Shown: positions 48,968-57,708, counted from the first letter of the stretch. The stretch is DNA of 64,000 nt from an uncultured Bacilli bacterium (GCA_934141245.1 CAKPCB010000004.1:42370-106369); one strand, 5' to 3'. Numbers and translations are program-made. The notes: generated by a model not told the origin, from the sequence alone.

Positions 48968-50134
48968 ATGTGTAATAGTTATGATAAGTATATAAGAATA
49001 TATTATGACTTAATAGATAAAATACAAGACATGACTTATAGAAGTAAAGATTATATTAGTTTTTCTTACGCATTAACTTCTATAATTCTAAATGATAATT
49101 TATTATTACCAAATTTTAATTATACAAAAGATGAAGCTATATGTTCTATATTAACGTCTATAAAGAAAAAGGAAAATTATGATGAAAAAACAGTTATGGA
49201 TTTGCTTAATAAGTTAAAAAATAATAAAAATATGCTTGTAAGATTTTTGCTAGAGTTTAGCGAAAAATATAATTCTGCTAGCTCTAATAATGTAAATTTA
49301 TTAAAAATAAATCCATGTATGCAGGACATAATTTCAAAAAATTATTTAAAATGCAATCATAATGTATACAACTGTGGAAATACTTTATATGGATGTATGG
49401 ATATAGGTAAAAGAAAAAAAGAACAAGAAGATTCTATTACATTACTAGAAAATATTAATAGTGGTGCTAAATTTATTGCGATTGCAGATGGTGTTAGTGA
49501 TTCTGATAATAGTATGCAAGCTAGTAATTTTACAATTGTTGAGATTGGTAATTGGTTTTTAAGTTTGACAAATAACTCTTTTGAAAATGAGGTAGAGTTA
49601 CAAAAAGATTTTAATAAAAAGCTTTCTGATATTAATTTTAAAATTAAAACAGGATCTACTACTTTTTCAGGAGCAATAATAACTGATAAGTATACTATAG
49701 TGACAAGTATAGGAGATTCTAGAGTATATGGATATAAGAATGGTGTATTATATAGACTTACAAAAGATCAGTCTCTTGTTATGAAAAATTATTATGATGG
49801 GTTTTATTCTAATAATATTACAGTGGATGATTTAAGATTTAAAGAAGAAAGTAATTTAATTACAAATGCTATTGGAACAGAGATGTTTTCAACTAATGAA
49901 ACGAAATTATTATATGCTGATTATGACTATTTAATGGCAACATCAGATGGTGTTACGGATTGTCTATCAGACAGAAGAATAAAAAATATCTTTGATACAA
50001 CATCTGATAGTTCAATAGCAGAAAGAGTTGTTTTAGAAGCCGTAAATACTGATTCATATAGTAAAAAAGAAGATACTATTATTCATGGTGGAAAAGATAA
50101 CACATCGGCAGTTGTTTACATAAAAAGAAGATAA
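48968..50134 (+). CDS. PP2C-type serine/threonine phosphatase with N-terminal helical extension
   Basis: A 388-aa protein. The first ~135 residues are helical and unlike any domain I recognise. From about 140 a PP2C domain follows with the metal-binding patterns KKEQEDS, IADGVSD, GDSRVYG, ATSDGVTD and GGKDNTS. It should remove phosphate from Ser/Thr. In Bacillota PP2C proteins act with Hanks-type kinases (PrpC) or in sporulation (SpoIIE); no kinase or TM segment is present here. Start is ATG 48968, 7 nt after GGGGGT. A perfect consensus promoter indicates high expression. Confidence 0.85.
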   Translation: MCNSYDKYIRIYYDLIDKIQDMTYRSKDYISFSYALTSIILNDNLLLPNFNYTKDEAICSILTSIKKKENYDEKTVMDLLNKLKNNKNMLVRFLLEFSEKYNSASSNNVNLLKINPCMQDIISKNYLKCNHNVYNCGNTLYGCMDIGKRKKEQEDSITLLENINSGAKFIAIADGVSDSDNSMQASNFTIVEIGNWFLSLTNNSFENEVELQKDFNKKLSDINFKIKTGSTTFSGAIITDKYTIVTSIGDSRVYGYKNGVLYRLTKDQSLVMKNYYDGFYSNNITVDDLRFKEESNLITNAIGTEMFSTNETKLLYADYDYLMATSDGVTDCLSDRRIKNIFDTTSDSSIAERVVLEAVNTDSYSKKEDTIIHGGKDNTSAVVYIKRR

Positions 50135-50192
50135 ATAACGGGAATAAATTGAGCTTTTTTGAGTAATATAATAATGTACAGCAACAAAAAGT

Positions 50193-50221
50193 TTGACAAA
50201 ACCCGATATTTGTGTTATAAT
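50193..50221 (+). promoter_or_regulatory. Consensus sigma-A promoter of the 139-aa gene
   Basis: TTGACA (50193-50198), 17-nt spacer, extended TGT-TATAAT (-10 at 50216-50221). Confidence 0.8.
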
Positions 50222-50279
50222 ACTTACACATTTGGAAAATAGGGGTTCCAATATAGAGGGTTTAAAGGGGTTGAATATT

Positions 50280-50699
50280 ATGAAACAAAGTTACATTTTT
50301 GAATATCTTAACGAGAATGATTTTAGAAAGAAAGAAAGAACAGTAAGAAAGTATAATATGCTTGCTTATAAGAAGTTAACTTTTGAATATTATCCTGAAA
50401 TAAGAAATGGTAATTTCTTAGGAGAATTAGTAGCTGTTAATAAAAAGGATAAAACAAAAGATTACGAATTAAAACTACCAACAGATTCTTTATTTGCTAA
50501 AGTACATGGTGAGATAAGACTTCATTATACTGTTTATGAAGACAAGAATATTATTTTACTTACTAATATAACACCTGAAGGAATATTAGATGAAGGTCAT
50601 AGAGCAGAGCTTTCTACATATAAAGGTGTTATGATATCTAAATCAAATCCTGAAAAAGATATGTTCAAAGTTAATTTATTAAATATGTTACAAAAATAG
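50280..50699 (+). CDS. Conserved hypothetical protein, 139 aa
   Basis: I do not recognise a named family. It is a mixed alpha/beta protein (FEYLNENDFRKKERTVRKYN, then RLHYTVYEDKNIILLTNITP) with no Cys, TM or signal. Start ATG 50280 follows AAAGGGG with correct spacing. Its own consensus promoter and terminator show it is a real, well-transcribed single gene. It follows the PP2C gene without known link. Confidence 0.7.
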   Translation: MKQSYIFEYLNENDFRKKERTVRKYNMLAYKKLTFEYYPEIRNGNFLGELVAVNKKDKTKDYELKLPTDSLFAKVHGEIRLHYTVYEDKNIILLTNITPEGILDEGHRAELSTYKGVMISKSNPEKDMFKVNLLNMLQK

Positions 50700-50722
50700 T
50701 CAATTGACTATTTTTTTTGTTT
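50692..50722 (+). terminator. Terminator of the 139-aa gene
   Basis: AAAAATAGTC / GACTATTTTT with AATT loop and T tail, overlapping the stop codon. Confidence 0.85.
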
Positions 50723-50729
50723 TTTAATG

Positions 50730-50758
50730 TTGATTGAGCTTGATAATATGGTTATAAT
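50730..50758 (+). promoter_or_regulatory. Promoter of the prepilin cluster
   Basis: TTGATT (50730-50735), 17-nt spacer, TATAAT (50753-50758). Confidence 0.65.
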
Positions 50759-50773
50759 TATATTGGTGATAAT

Positions 50774-51184
50774 ATGAATAATAAGGCATTTACATTGGTT
50801 GAAACATTAGCAGTAATTATTTTATTAGGCGTAATAATGTCTATTGCAATCCCTTCAATAAATAATGCAATGAATAGTGCGAATAAAAGAAGAATAAAAG
50901 AAGATGCAGAGATGTTTATTATATTGGCAAAAGAATATGTTGAAACTCATAAAGATTTTAATGGTGGGGAAATAACTATTTGTAATAAAGGTGGTACATC
51001 TAATTGTATTGATGGTAATAAATTAAGTGATACATATGATACAACTAATAGTAAAGTAACAGCAAGTGATTGCAAGTACAATAATAATGATATATATGTA
51101 TGTGACAGTTACTCTGTAGAATTAAAAAATAATAAGTATGAAGCAAAAGGTAAGGAGGGAAGTATAAATGTTAATAAAAAATAA
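50774..51184 (+). CDS. Type IV prepilin-like protein 1
   Basis: A 136-aa protein with a short leader ending NKA, then F-T-L-V-E: the prepilin peptidase site (cleave after Ala) with Glu at +5, and a hydrophobic helix (about 6-25, TLAVIILLGVIMSIAIP). The C-terminal domain has four Cys in two pairs (ICNKGGTSNC and DCKYN...VC). Overlaps the next prepilin by 17 nt. GGTGATAAT RBS. Confidence 0.88.
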   Translation: MNNKAFTLVETLAVIILLGVIMSIAIPSINNAMNSANKRRIKEDAEMFIILAKEYVETHKDFNGGEITICNKGGTSNCIDGNKLSDTYDTTNSKVTASDCKYNNNDIYVCDSYSVELKNNKYEAKGKEGSINVNKK

Positions 51185-51623
51185 TAAAGCATTTACTTTA
51201 ATAGAACTTATGGTAGTTATATCTTTATTAGCAATAATATTAGCGTTTGCTCTTCCTAATATATCATCAACATTAGAAAGAAATAAAAAAGATCAAATGA
51301 TAAATGATGCAAAAGATATGGTTGATAAGGCAAAGATTAGTGATTGTATTAAAAATGCTGAAAGCGAAAATATATGTTTTTTGAAAGATATAGATCCAAA
51401 AGAGGAAATTAAAACTTCGCCATTTGGAAACGAATATGATAGAACTAATAGTTATGTAAAAAAGAAAATACAAGAAGAAAATAGTGTTTCGGTATATACA
51501 TACAATGTATATTTAAAGGTAAAAGATAATATTATGTGCATAGGATCAGAAGATAAACCCATAGATATATCAGAATTTAATGAATCTGGTAAATACGATT
51601 ATGTAAAACAATGCTCAAAGTAA
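51168..51623 (+). CDS. Type IV prepilin-like protein 2
   Basis: A 151-aa prepilin: leader MLIKNNKA, FTLIELMVVISLLAIIL with Glu at +5, then a charged soluble domain with Cys residues (SDCIKNAESENIC, NIMCIG, KQC). AAGGAGG RBS inside the end of the first gene. Probably a minor pilin paired with the first. Confidence 0.88.
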   Translation: MLIKNNKAFTLIELMVVISLLAIILAFALPNISSTLERNKKDQMINDAKDMVDKAKISDCIKNAESENICFLKDIDPKEEIKTSPFGNEYDRTNSYVKKKIQEENSVSVYTYNVYLKVKDNIMCIGSEDKPIDISEFNESGKYDYVKQCSK

Positions 51624-51719
51624 ATATAATGTAAAGTAAAAAATATTTTAATAATCATAATTGACTGTTTTTAATACTTGTGATAGTATTAAGTTATAAA
51701 AATAGAAAGGAAGAATAAA

Positions 51720-52178
51720 ATGAAAAAAACAAATAAAAAAGGATTCACATTAGTTGAATTATTAGCAGTTATAGTTATCTTAGGAGTATTATTATTAATC
51801 GCTGTTCCAGCAATTCAAAATGTAATTAACTCATCTAAAAGTAAAGCATTTGTGTCTCAAGCAAAACTTGTTATTGAAAACGTTGAAACTGCGATTAGTG
51901 TTGCTGATACTGTGACAATGCCAGAAAATAGTAGTTCATGTGTTATTGCATTAGGGGACATTAAATTAGACAGAGGTAGTTTGAATAGTTATAATGGTAA
52001 AGTTACCGTAGAAAAACTTTCAACTCCAGATAAAAATGGTAAACTTTATAAAACAACAATCGACATAAGTAATGGAACGTATTCAATTACTAAAGGTACT
52101 ACAGAAATAAATGCTGTTGATGAAGAATACTCTGCTGCTACTGATGTTACGACTACTTGTGACTGGTATAACAAATAA
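51720..52178 (+). CDS. Type IV prepilin-like protein 3 (major-pilin type)
   Basis: A 152-aa prepilin: leader MKKTNKKG with Gly-1, FTLVELLAVIVILGVLLLI, Glu at +5. The soluble domain has two Cys (SSSCVIAL and TTCDWYNK), a possible disulfide loop. It has its own weak promoter (TTGACT near 51661) and AAAGGAAG RBS, and a terminator, so it is transcribed separately and may be the major pilin. No pilus ATPase, platform protein or peptidase is in this window. Confidence 0.9.
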   Translation: MKKTNKKGFTLVELLAVIVILGVLLLIAVPAIQNVINSSKSKAFVSQAKLVIENVETAISVADTVTMPENSSSCVIALGDIKLDRGSLNSYNGKVTVEKLSTPDKNGKLYKTTIDISNGTYSITKGTTEINAVDEEYSAATDVTTTCDWYNK

Positions 52179-52185
52179 TTAATTT

Positions 52186-52208
52186 GGGTCTAACTTAGAC
52201 CTTTTTCT
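52186..52208 (+). terminator. Terminator of prepilin 3
   Basis: GGTCTA / TAGACC stem with TTTTTCTTTT tail. Confidence 0.8.
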
Positions 52209-52246
52209 TTTGCCTGAATTTTGATATAATTTTACTGGTGATAAAT

Positions 52247-53140
52247 ATGTTAATAATAGGATCTCATGTGTCTTTTAATAAGGAAACACAATTATTAGGA
52301 AGTCTAAAAGAAGCTCTTGGATATGGAGAAAATACATTTATGTTTTATACTGGAGCACCACAAAATACTAATAGATGTAGTATTAATGATGGATTAACTT
52401 TAGAAGCATTGGCTTTAATGAAATCAAATAATATAGATTATTCTAAAGTTATAGTGCATGCCCCATATATAATAAATCTTGCTAATAGAAAGGAAGAAGA
52501 TAAATACAACTTTTCTATTAGATTTTTAACAGAAGAAGTTGAACGTTGCGATACACTTGGCATTAAGTATATGGTGTTACATCCAGGAAGTCATGTTGGT
52601 GAGGGTGTAGATACTGGCATACATAATATAATTAATGGATTGAATACAATTTTAGATAATACCTCTTTCGAAAATAGTAATGTTACAATACTTCTTGAAA
52701 CAATGGCTGGAAAAGGAACCGAAATTGGTAGTAGTTTTAGTGAAATTAAAGAAATAATAAATGGTATTAATAACAAAAATAGAATAGGTGTATGTATGGA
52801 TACATGTCATTTAAATGATGCTGGTTATGATGTTGAAAACTTTGATTTATTACTTAATAAATTTGAAAAAGAAATTGGATTGTCTTACCTAAAATGTATT
52901 CATGTTAATGATAGTAAGAACCCTAAAGGATCTAGAAAGGATAGACATGAAAATATAGGATTTGGTTATATTGGCTTTGATAATTTAATTAATATTATTT
53001 ATAATAAAAGAATTGAAGATATTCCAAAAATACTAGAAACTCCATGGATAGGAGAATATCCACCATATAAAGAAGAAATAGAAATGATTAAAAATAAAGA
53101 GTTTGATCCAGAATTAAAGGAGAAACTAGAAAACATCTAA
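52247..53140 (+). CDS. nfo: Deoxyribonuclease IV (endonuclease IV)
   Basis: A 297-aa AP endonuclease with TIM barrel. GSHVSF at the N-terminus, VHAPYIINLAN, MVLHPGSH, TVLLETMAGKGTEIG (ILLETMAGKGTEIG), CMDTCHLNDAGYD, HVNDSKNPKGSRKDRHENIG and ETPW are the zinc-site blocks. It repairs abasic sites. An extended -10 (TGATATAAT, 52222-52230) and GGTGATAAAT RBS precede ATG 52247. Confidence 0.96.
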   Translation: MLIIGSHVSFNKETQLLGSLKEALGYGENTFMFYTGAPQNTNRCSINDGLTLEALALMKSNNIDYSKVIVHAPYIINLANRKEEDKYNFSIRFLTEEVERCDTLGIKYMVLHPGSHVGEGVDTGIHNIINGLNTILDNTSFENSNVTILLETMAGKGTEIGSSFSEIKEIINGINNKNRIGVCMDTCHLNDAGYDVENFDLLLNKFEKEIGLSYLKCIHVNDSKNPKGSRKDRHENIGFGYIGFDNLINIIYNKRIEDIPKILETPWIGEYPPYKEEIEMIKNKEFDPELKEKLENI

Positions 53141-53166
53141 AGCACTTAAAAAGTGCTTTTTTTTTG
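53140..53166 (+). terminator. Terminator of nfo
   Basis: AAGCACTT / AAGTGCTT stem, A3 loop, T8+. Confidence 0.85.
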
Positions 53167-53222
53167 AACTTTTTTAGGAAAATAAAAATAAAAAAGTAAT
53201 AATTATAGTAAGGAGTCAAAAA

Positions 53223-54188
53223 ATGAAAGAAAATAAAATAATATTATTCGAAAATCAAAAAGTAAAATTAGAAGTAAATATGAAAGATGAAACAGTATGG
53301 TTATCACTAGAGCAAATGGCAGAGTTATTCAATAGGGATAGAACTGTTATTGTTAGACATATAAACAATATTTTTAAAGATAATGAATTAGATAAAAATG
53401 AGGTATGTGCAAAATTTGCACACACCACTAAACATGGTGCAATATCGGACAGAAGTCAAACCAGAGAATTAATTTATTATAATCTTGATATGATAATCAG
53501 TGTTGGCTATCGTGTAAAATCTAAAAATGGTATTATATTTAGAAAATGGGCGACAAAAGTTTTAAAAGATTATATGATTAAAGGATATGCAGTTAATCAA
53601 AAAAGATTAGAATATCTTGAAAAGACAATTAAATTAATAGATATTGCAGGAAGAATGGATGCCGAATTAAAAGGTAGTGAAGCTGGGGAAATAATTAAAG
53701 TAATAAATAACTATTCAAGTGCTTTAAATTTACTTGATGATTATGATCATAAAAGAATAACTAAACCAATAGGTACTAAAAATGATAAACAAGTTACATA
53801 TGAAGATTGTATGAATATAATTAATAAGCTTAAGTTCAATAGTGATAGTGATTTATTTGCATTAGAAAGAAATGAAGGTTTAAAAGAGGTTATAGGTACT
53901 ATATATCAATCTTTTGATGGTAAGGATTTATATTCTACTATAGAGGAAAAAGCTGCTAATTTCTTATATTTAATTACAAAAAATCATACTTTTATTGATG
54001 GTAATAAAAGAATAGCTGCCACACTATTTATATATTTTCTAGAATTCTACAATATTCTTTATAATGAAAATGGAAAAGTTATAGATAATAATACGCTTGT
54101 TGCGATTACACTACTTATAGCCCAATCTAATCCTAAAGAAAAGGAAATATTAATTGATTTAGTAATGAACTTCTTAAATAATAATTAA
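53223..54188 (+). CDS. RhuM-like protein fused to a Fic/Doc domain
   Basis: A 321-aa protein. N-terminal half (about 8-130) is RhuM-type (TVWLSLEQMAELFNRDRTV, ISVGYRVKSKNGIIFRKWAT). The C-terminal half (about 200-321) carries a Fic core, HTFIDGNKRIAATLF (His255), fitting HxFxDGNxxR, the AMPylation motif. Such RhuM-Fic proteins are found in mobile and defence-associated contexts; no antitoxin with an inhibitory (S/T)xxxE(G/N) was seen beside it. AAGGAG RBS. Fic proteins transfer AMP or phosphate to targets; the target here is unknown. Confidence 0.85.
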   Translation: MKENKIILFENQKVKLEVNMKDETVWLSLEQMAELFNRDRTVIVRHINNIFKDNELDKNEVCAKFAHTTKHGAISDRSQTRELIYYNLDMIISVGYRVKSKNGIIFRKWATKVLKDYMIKGYAVNQKRLEYLEKTIKLIDIAGRMDAELKGSEAGEIIKVINNYSSALNLLDDYDHKRITKPIGTKNDKQVTYEDCMNIINKLKFNSDSDLFALERNEGLKEVIGTIYQSFDGKDLYSTIEEKAANFLYLITKNHTFIDGNKRIAATLFIYFLEFYNILYNENGKVIDNNTLVAITLLIAQSNPKEKEILIDLVMNFLNNN

Positions 54189-54219
54189 TTAATTAATAAG
54201 TTACAATAAAAAAGATAAA

Positions 54220-54474
54220 TCAATTCAATTTACCTTTTAAATCTGTATAAATTTTATATAAAGAATCAAATACTTGAGGTCTTAATTTTTCCTTTAGTTC
54301 TAAAATTAAATCATTAGGATTTCCTTTATAAAATTCTCTCCAATAGTTCTTGGCATATAAATATAAAATTTTTACTTCATTATCATTCAAACTAATATTT
54401 TTTTTCTTTGAATATTGAATTATGTCGTTCTCAGTTAATTTGTTTACATAATCTCTTATTATAATTTCGTACAT
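54220..54474 (-). CDS. YqfT-like small protein (DUF2624 type)
   Basis: An 84-aa helical protein (IIIRDYVNKLTENDIIQYSKK, SLNDNEVKILYLYA). Bacillus carries the DUF2624 gene yqfT beside nfo (yqfS), and here it is within 1.1 kb of nfo, so YqfT-like is the best suggestion. Start at 54474 has GGGAGGAA upstream on the minus strand; a longer start at 54525 lacks one. Function unknown. Confidence 0.5.
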   Translation of the reverse strand: MYEIIIRDYVNKLTENDIIQYSKKKNISLNDNEVKILYLYAKNYWREFYKGNPNDLILELKEKLRPQVFDSLYKIYTDLKGKLN

Positions 54475-54544
54475 AAAATTCCTCCCAAATAAATATATGT
54501 AAATAACTTTTAGAATATTTGCCAAACTAATATTGGTGAATACT

Positions 54545-56584
54545 ATGAAGAATAAAATTAATAAAAAATTATTTGGGAAAAAAAATAATATAAGATTTAA
54601 GATATTATCATATATAACAGTAATATGCTTTGTTTTAATAATAATTAAGATATATAGTTTAACAATAATGCAATCTAATATATATAAAGAAAATTTAAAA
54701 AAACTTACTTCATCAATAGTATATGGCGAAACAGCACCCAGAGGTAGAATTTATGATAGAAATCATAAACTTTTAGTTGATAATAAATCAATTCCGGTAA
54801 TTATATATAATAAAGAAAAGAAGATAACAAAAAATGAAGAAATAGACCTTGCATATAAAGTCTCTAATGTAATTGAAGTTGATTATTCTAAACTTGCACT
54901 GATTAATCTTAAGGAATTTTGGATAGAGCAGCATAAGGATTTAGCTAATAAAAAAATAACCGATGAAGAATGGTTAAAGTTAAAAAATAGAAAATTAAAT
55001 CAAGATGATATTAAAAATTTTAAATTAGATAGAATAACAAATGATGATCTATCTATTTACAATGATAAAGATAAATCTGCAGCATATATATATTATTTAA
55101 TGAATAAAGGATATTCATATCAAGAAAAAATAATTAAGAGCGGAAATATAAAAGATGAAGAATATGCATATATTGCGGAGCATAAATCTGAATTAAAAGG
55201 ATTTGATGTTTCATATAAATGGGAAAGAGTATATTTATATGGTGATACATTTAGAAGCATTTTAGGTAATATTTCTTCTATAACTTTAGAGAATAAAAAA
55301 GAGTTTTTGAAGAAGGGATATTCACTTGATGATATTGTTGGTATTAGTTATTTAGAAAAACAATATGAAGATATTTTAAAAGGGACTAAAGCAAAATATA
55401 AATTAGAAAACGGAAAACTAAATTTAATAAGTGAAGCTAAAAGGGGTAATGATATAGTTTTAACTATTGATATTGAACTACAAAAAGCGGTAGAAGAAAT
55501 ATTGGAAAAAGAAGTAGTTAATGCTAAAAAAAAGGGTAATACTACTTATTACAATAGAAGTTATGCAGTAATACAACAACCTAATACTGGTGAAATACTT
55601 GCAATGAGTGGAAAACAAGTAGTAGTTAGTGGAAAACAATATAAAACGTATGATGTTACACCTGGTATAATGACTAATCCAATGACTCCTGGAAGTGTTG
55701 TTAAAGGTGCATCTATTTTAGTTGGATATCACACTGGTGCAATAAAAAAGGGTCAATATATGAGTGATGCTTGCATAAAAATATATATGAAACCAAGAAA
55801 ATGCTCATGGACTAAATTAGGAAGAATAAATGATATAGATGCACTTGCATATTCATCAAATATATATCAGTTCAAAACGGCTATGAAAATTGATGGATAT
55901 AATTATACATATAATGGAAAGTGGAAGGCTAAAAAGGAAACGTTTGATACTTACAGAAATATATTTAGGCAGTTTGGACTTGGTGTTAAAACAGGGATTG
56001 ATTTACCTGTTGAGAGTGCAGGCAATGTAGGAACGGATTATAGTGCAGATTTACTTCTTAACTTTGCAATTGGACAGTATGATACATATACGCCACTACA
56101 GTTATCACAATATATAACTACATATGCATCAAATGGGAAAAGATATCAACCACATTTATTAAAGGCAGTATATGAAAACAGTAATAGTAATGAACTAAGT
56201 CAATTATTATATGAAGTAGAGCCTGTTATATTAAATACAGTTTCAGTAAAGGATGAGTATATAAAAAGAACACAACAGGGATTACGTGCAGTGTTAACTT
56301 ATGGATTGGGTAAAAATATTATGGGTAATAGTCCATCACCGAGTGGAAAAACTGGAACTAGTGAATCGTTTTTAGATACTAATGGAGATGGCAAGGTTGA
56401 TACGGAAACTCTATCAAATGCTTTTGTTGGGTATGCTCCTAGTGATAATCCCGTTATGAGTATTACTGTTACTTCACCTGATTTAGTTGACCCGAACGGT
56501 AAATCTTCTTCAAGAAGTTATGTAAATCATCAATTAAGTAGAGCTATTTCTAATAAATTTTTTGAGTTGTACAACAATAATTAA
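54545..56584 (+). CDS. Class B penicillin-binding protein (PBP2/SpoVD-type transpeptidase)
   Basis: A 679-aa protein: one N-terminal TM (about 20-45), dimerisation domain (APRGRIYDRN), transpeptidase domain with S384-VVK387, S437-S-N439 and K602-T-G604 (SGKTGTSE). It crosslinks peptidoglycan with a SEDS partner that is outside the window. An inserted region (about 95-210) between the motifs is long and Lys-rich. It is followed by rpmG, as for Bacillus pbpA. Start ATG 54545 with GGTGA upstream; TTG 54533 is in that RBS zone. No PASTA domain, so SpoVD identity is not certain. Confidence 0.9.
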   Translation: MKNKINKKLFGKKNNIRFKILSYITVICFVLIIIKIYSLTIMQSNIYKENLKKLTSSIVYGETAPRGRIYDRNHKLLVDNKSIPVIIYNKEKKITKNEEIDLAYKVSNVIEVDYSKLALINLKEFWIEQHKDLANKKITDEEWLKLKNRKLNQDDIKNFKLDRITNDDLSIYNDKDKSAAYIYYLMNKGYSYQEKIIKSGNIKDEEYAYIAEHKSELKGFDVSYKWERVYLYGDTFRSILGNISSITLENKKEFLKKGYSLDDIVGISYLEKQYEDILKGTKAKYKLENGKLNLISEAKRGNDIVLTIDIELQKAVEEILEKEVVNAKKKGNTTYYNRSYAVIQQPNTGEILAMSGKQVVVSGKQYKTYDVTPGIMTNPMTPGSVVKGASILVGYHTGAIKKGQYMSDACIKIYMKPRKCSWTKLGRINDIDALAYSSNIYQFKTAMKIDGYNYTYNGKWKAKKETFDTYRNIFRQFGLGVKTGIDLPVESAGNVGTDYSADLLLNFAIGQYDTYTPLQLSQYITTYASNGKRYQPHLLKAVYENSNSNELSQLLYEVEPVILNTVSVKDEYIKRTQQGLRAVLTYGLGKNIMGNSPSPSGKTGTSESFLDTNGDGKVDTETLSNAFVGYAPSDNPVMSITVTSPDLVDPNGKSSSRSYVNHQLSRAISNKFFELYNNN

Positions 56585-56593
56585 AAAAAGATT

Positions 56594-56621
56594 TTGCAAA
56601 TTCACAATTATCTGTTATAAT
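56594..56621 (+). promoter_or_regulatory. Promoter of rpmG
   Basis: TTGCAA (56594-56599), 16-nt spacer, TATAAT (56616-56621). Confidence 0.6.
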
Positions 56622-56647
56622 ACCAATAGAAAACGAGGAGGGATAGT

Positions 56648-56812
56648 ATGGCAAAAGTAGGAAATAGACAACAAAAAACTTTGGTATGTACAGTTTGTTC
56701 TTCAGAAAACTATCGTACAGATAAAAATGTAAAAAACACAACAGATCGTTTAGAATTAAACAAATATTGTCCAAAGTGTCAAAAACATACTTCACATAAA
56801 GAGAAGAAATAA
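56648..56812 (+). CDS. rpmG: 50S ribosomal protein L33
   Basis: A 54-aa protein: LVCTVCSSENYRTDKN and LELNKYCPKCQKHTSHKE, with all four zinc-binding cysteines kept (C+ form). Strong GAGGAGGG RBS. It is followed by a short frame and efp instead of the usual secE-nusG. Confidence 0.95.
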   Translation: MAKVGNRQQKTLVCTVCSSENYRTDKNVKNTTDRLELNKYCPKCQKHTSHKEKK

Positions 56813-56840
56813 TTTATATATAAGTTCAGGGAGTTTATAG

Positions 56841-56981
56841 GTGAAAAAGGTAGTAAAATTAGATATCAAATGGGATAATATCAAAAAGATTGGAGATATT
56901 AAAAGCTCATTAGATAATAACAGAAAAAAGGTAAAGATAAGAAATAATCCCAGAAGAAAGGGGAGAGTATATAGTGATTAA
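56841..56981 (+). CDS. Possible 46-aa basic peptide
   Basis: GTG start with GGGAG upstream opens a 46-codon frame rich in Lys/Arg (KKVVKLDIKWDNIKKIGDIK, NPRRKGRVYSD). It overlaps the efp start by 8 nt. It sits where secE would be in other genomes, but has no TM helix. It may be spurious. Confidence 0.35.
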   Translation: MKKVVKLDIKWDNIKKIGDIKSSLDNNRKKVKIRNNPRRKGRVYSD

Positions 56982-57531
56982 TGTTAATGATATAAAAAAT
57001 GGAATGACAGTAAAAATTGATAATAACATTTATACAGTTGTTGATTTTCAACATGTAAAACCAGGAAAAGGTTCTGCATTTGTTAGAACTAAATTAAAGA
57101 ATCTAAGAACTGGTGCAACAACTGAAATTACATTTAATGCAGGTGTAAAGATAGAAACAGCACGTGTTGAAAAGCAAAACATGCAATTCTTATATAATCA
57201 AGGTGATACATATTATTTTATGAATATGCAAACTTATGATCAAATTGAATTAAATAAGGCTTCACTTGGTGATGATGTTAAATTTTTAAAAGAAAATTTG
57301 GAAGTTATAATATCTTTTTATGAGGGAGAAATAATGGGTATTATATTACCAGATAAAGTTGATTATTTAATTACTAAATCAGAACCTGGAGTAAAAGGAA
57401 ATACTACATCAACTGCTATGAAAGATGCCGAATTAGAAACTGGAATGGTAGTAAAAGTTCCAATGTTTATTAATGAAGGTGAAAGAATATTAGTATCTAC
57501 AGCAGATGGTAAATATGTTTCTAGAGCATAA
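56974..57531 (+). CDS. efp: Elongation factor P
   Basis: A 185-aa EF-P: KOW-like domain I (VVDFQHVKPGKGSAFVRTKL with the target Lys in the loop), OB domains II-III and C-terminal EGERILVSTADGKYVSRA. It rescues ribosomes stalled at polyproline. Start GTG 56974 with GGGGAG upstream. Terminator overlaps the stop codon. Confidence 0.96.
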   Translation: MINVNDIKNGMTVKIDNNIYTVVDFQHVKPGKGSAFVRTKLKNLRTGATTEITFNAGVKIETARVEKQNMQFLYNQGDTYYFMNMQTYDQIELNKASLGDDVKFLKENLEVIISFYEGEIMGIILPDKVDYLITKSEPGVKGNTTSTAMKDAELETGMVVKVPMFINEGERILVSTADGKYVSRA

Positions 57532-57548
57532 TTATATGCTTTTTTTTT
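57525..57548 (+). terminator. Terminator of efp
   Basis: AGCATA / TATGCT stem with ATTA loop and T8. Confidence 0.85.
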
Positions 57549-57559
57549 GCACTTTTTTA

Positions 57560-57679
57560 ATAAAATTAATTACGAAATGGTATTATATTTATACAAATAA
57601 TGACGATTAGTGTATATGGTGTCTTGGTTGAACAATACTAGATAAGAAGTTATCCTGCTTATTAAGGATAATAATGTTG
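57560..57679 (+). other. Intergenic stretch with small hairpins
   Basis: Part of the 218-nt efp-sigma gap. It holds TATTAT near 57577 and TTATCC...GGATAA imperfect hairpins (57651-57672), but no recognised RNA family. It may be untranslated leader or nothing. Confidence 0.25.
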
Positions 57680-57708
57680 TTGCAAATTTAAGCAATTTGT
57701 GTTATAAT
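57680..57708 (+). promoter_or_regulatory. Promoter of the divergent sigma gene
   Basis: TTGCAA (57680-57685), 17-nt spacer, extended TGT-TATAAT (-10 at 57703-57708). Confidence 0.7.

Noticed and set aside
57600..57672. Structured RNA such as a riboswitch in the efp-sigma gap
   Set aside because: Only short imperfect hairpins; no conserved core of a known riboswitch recognised, so not called as ncRNA.
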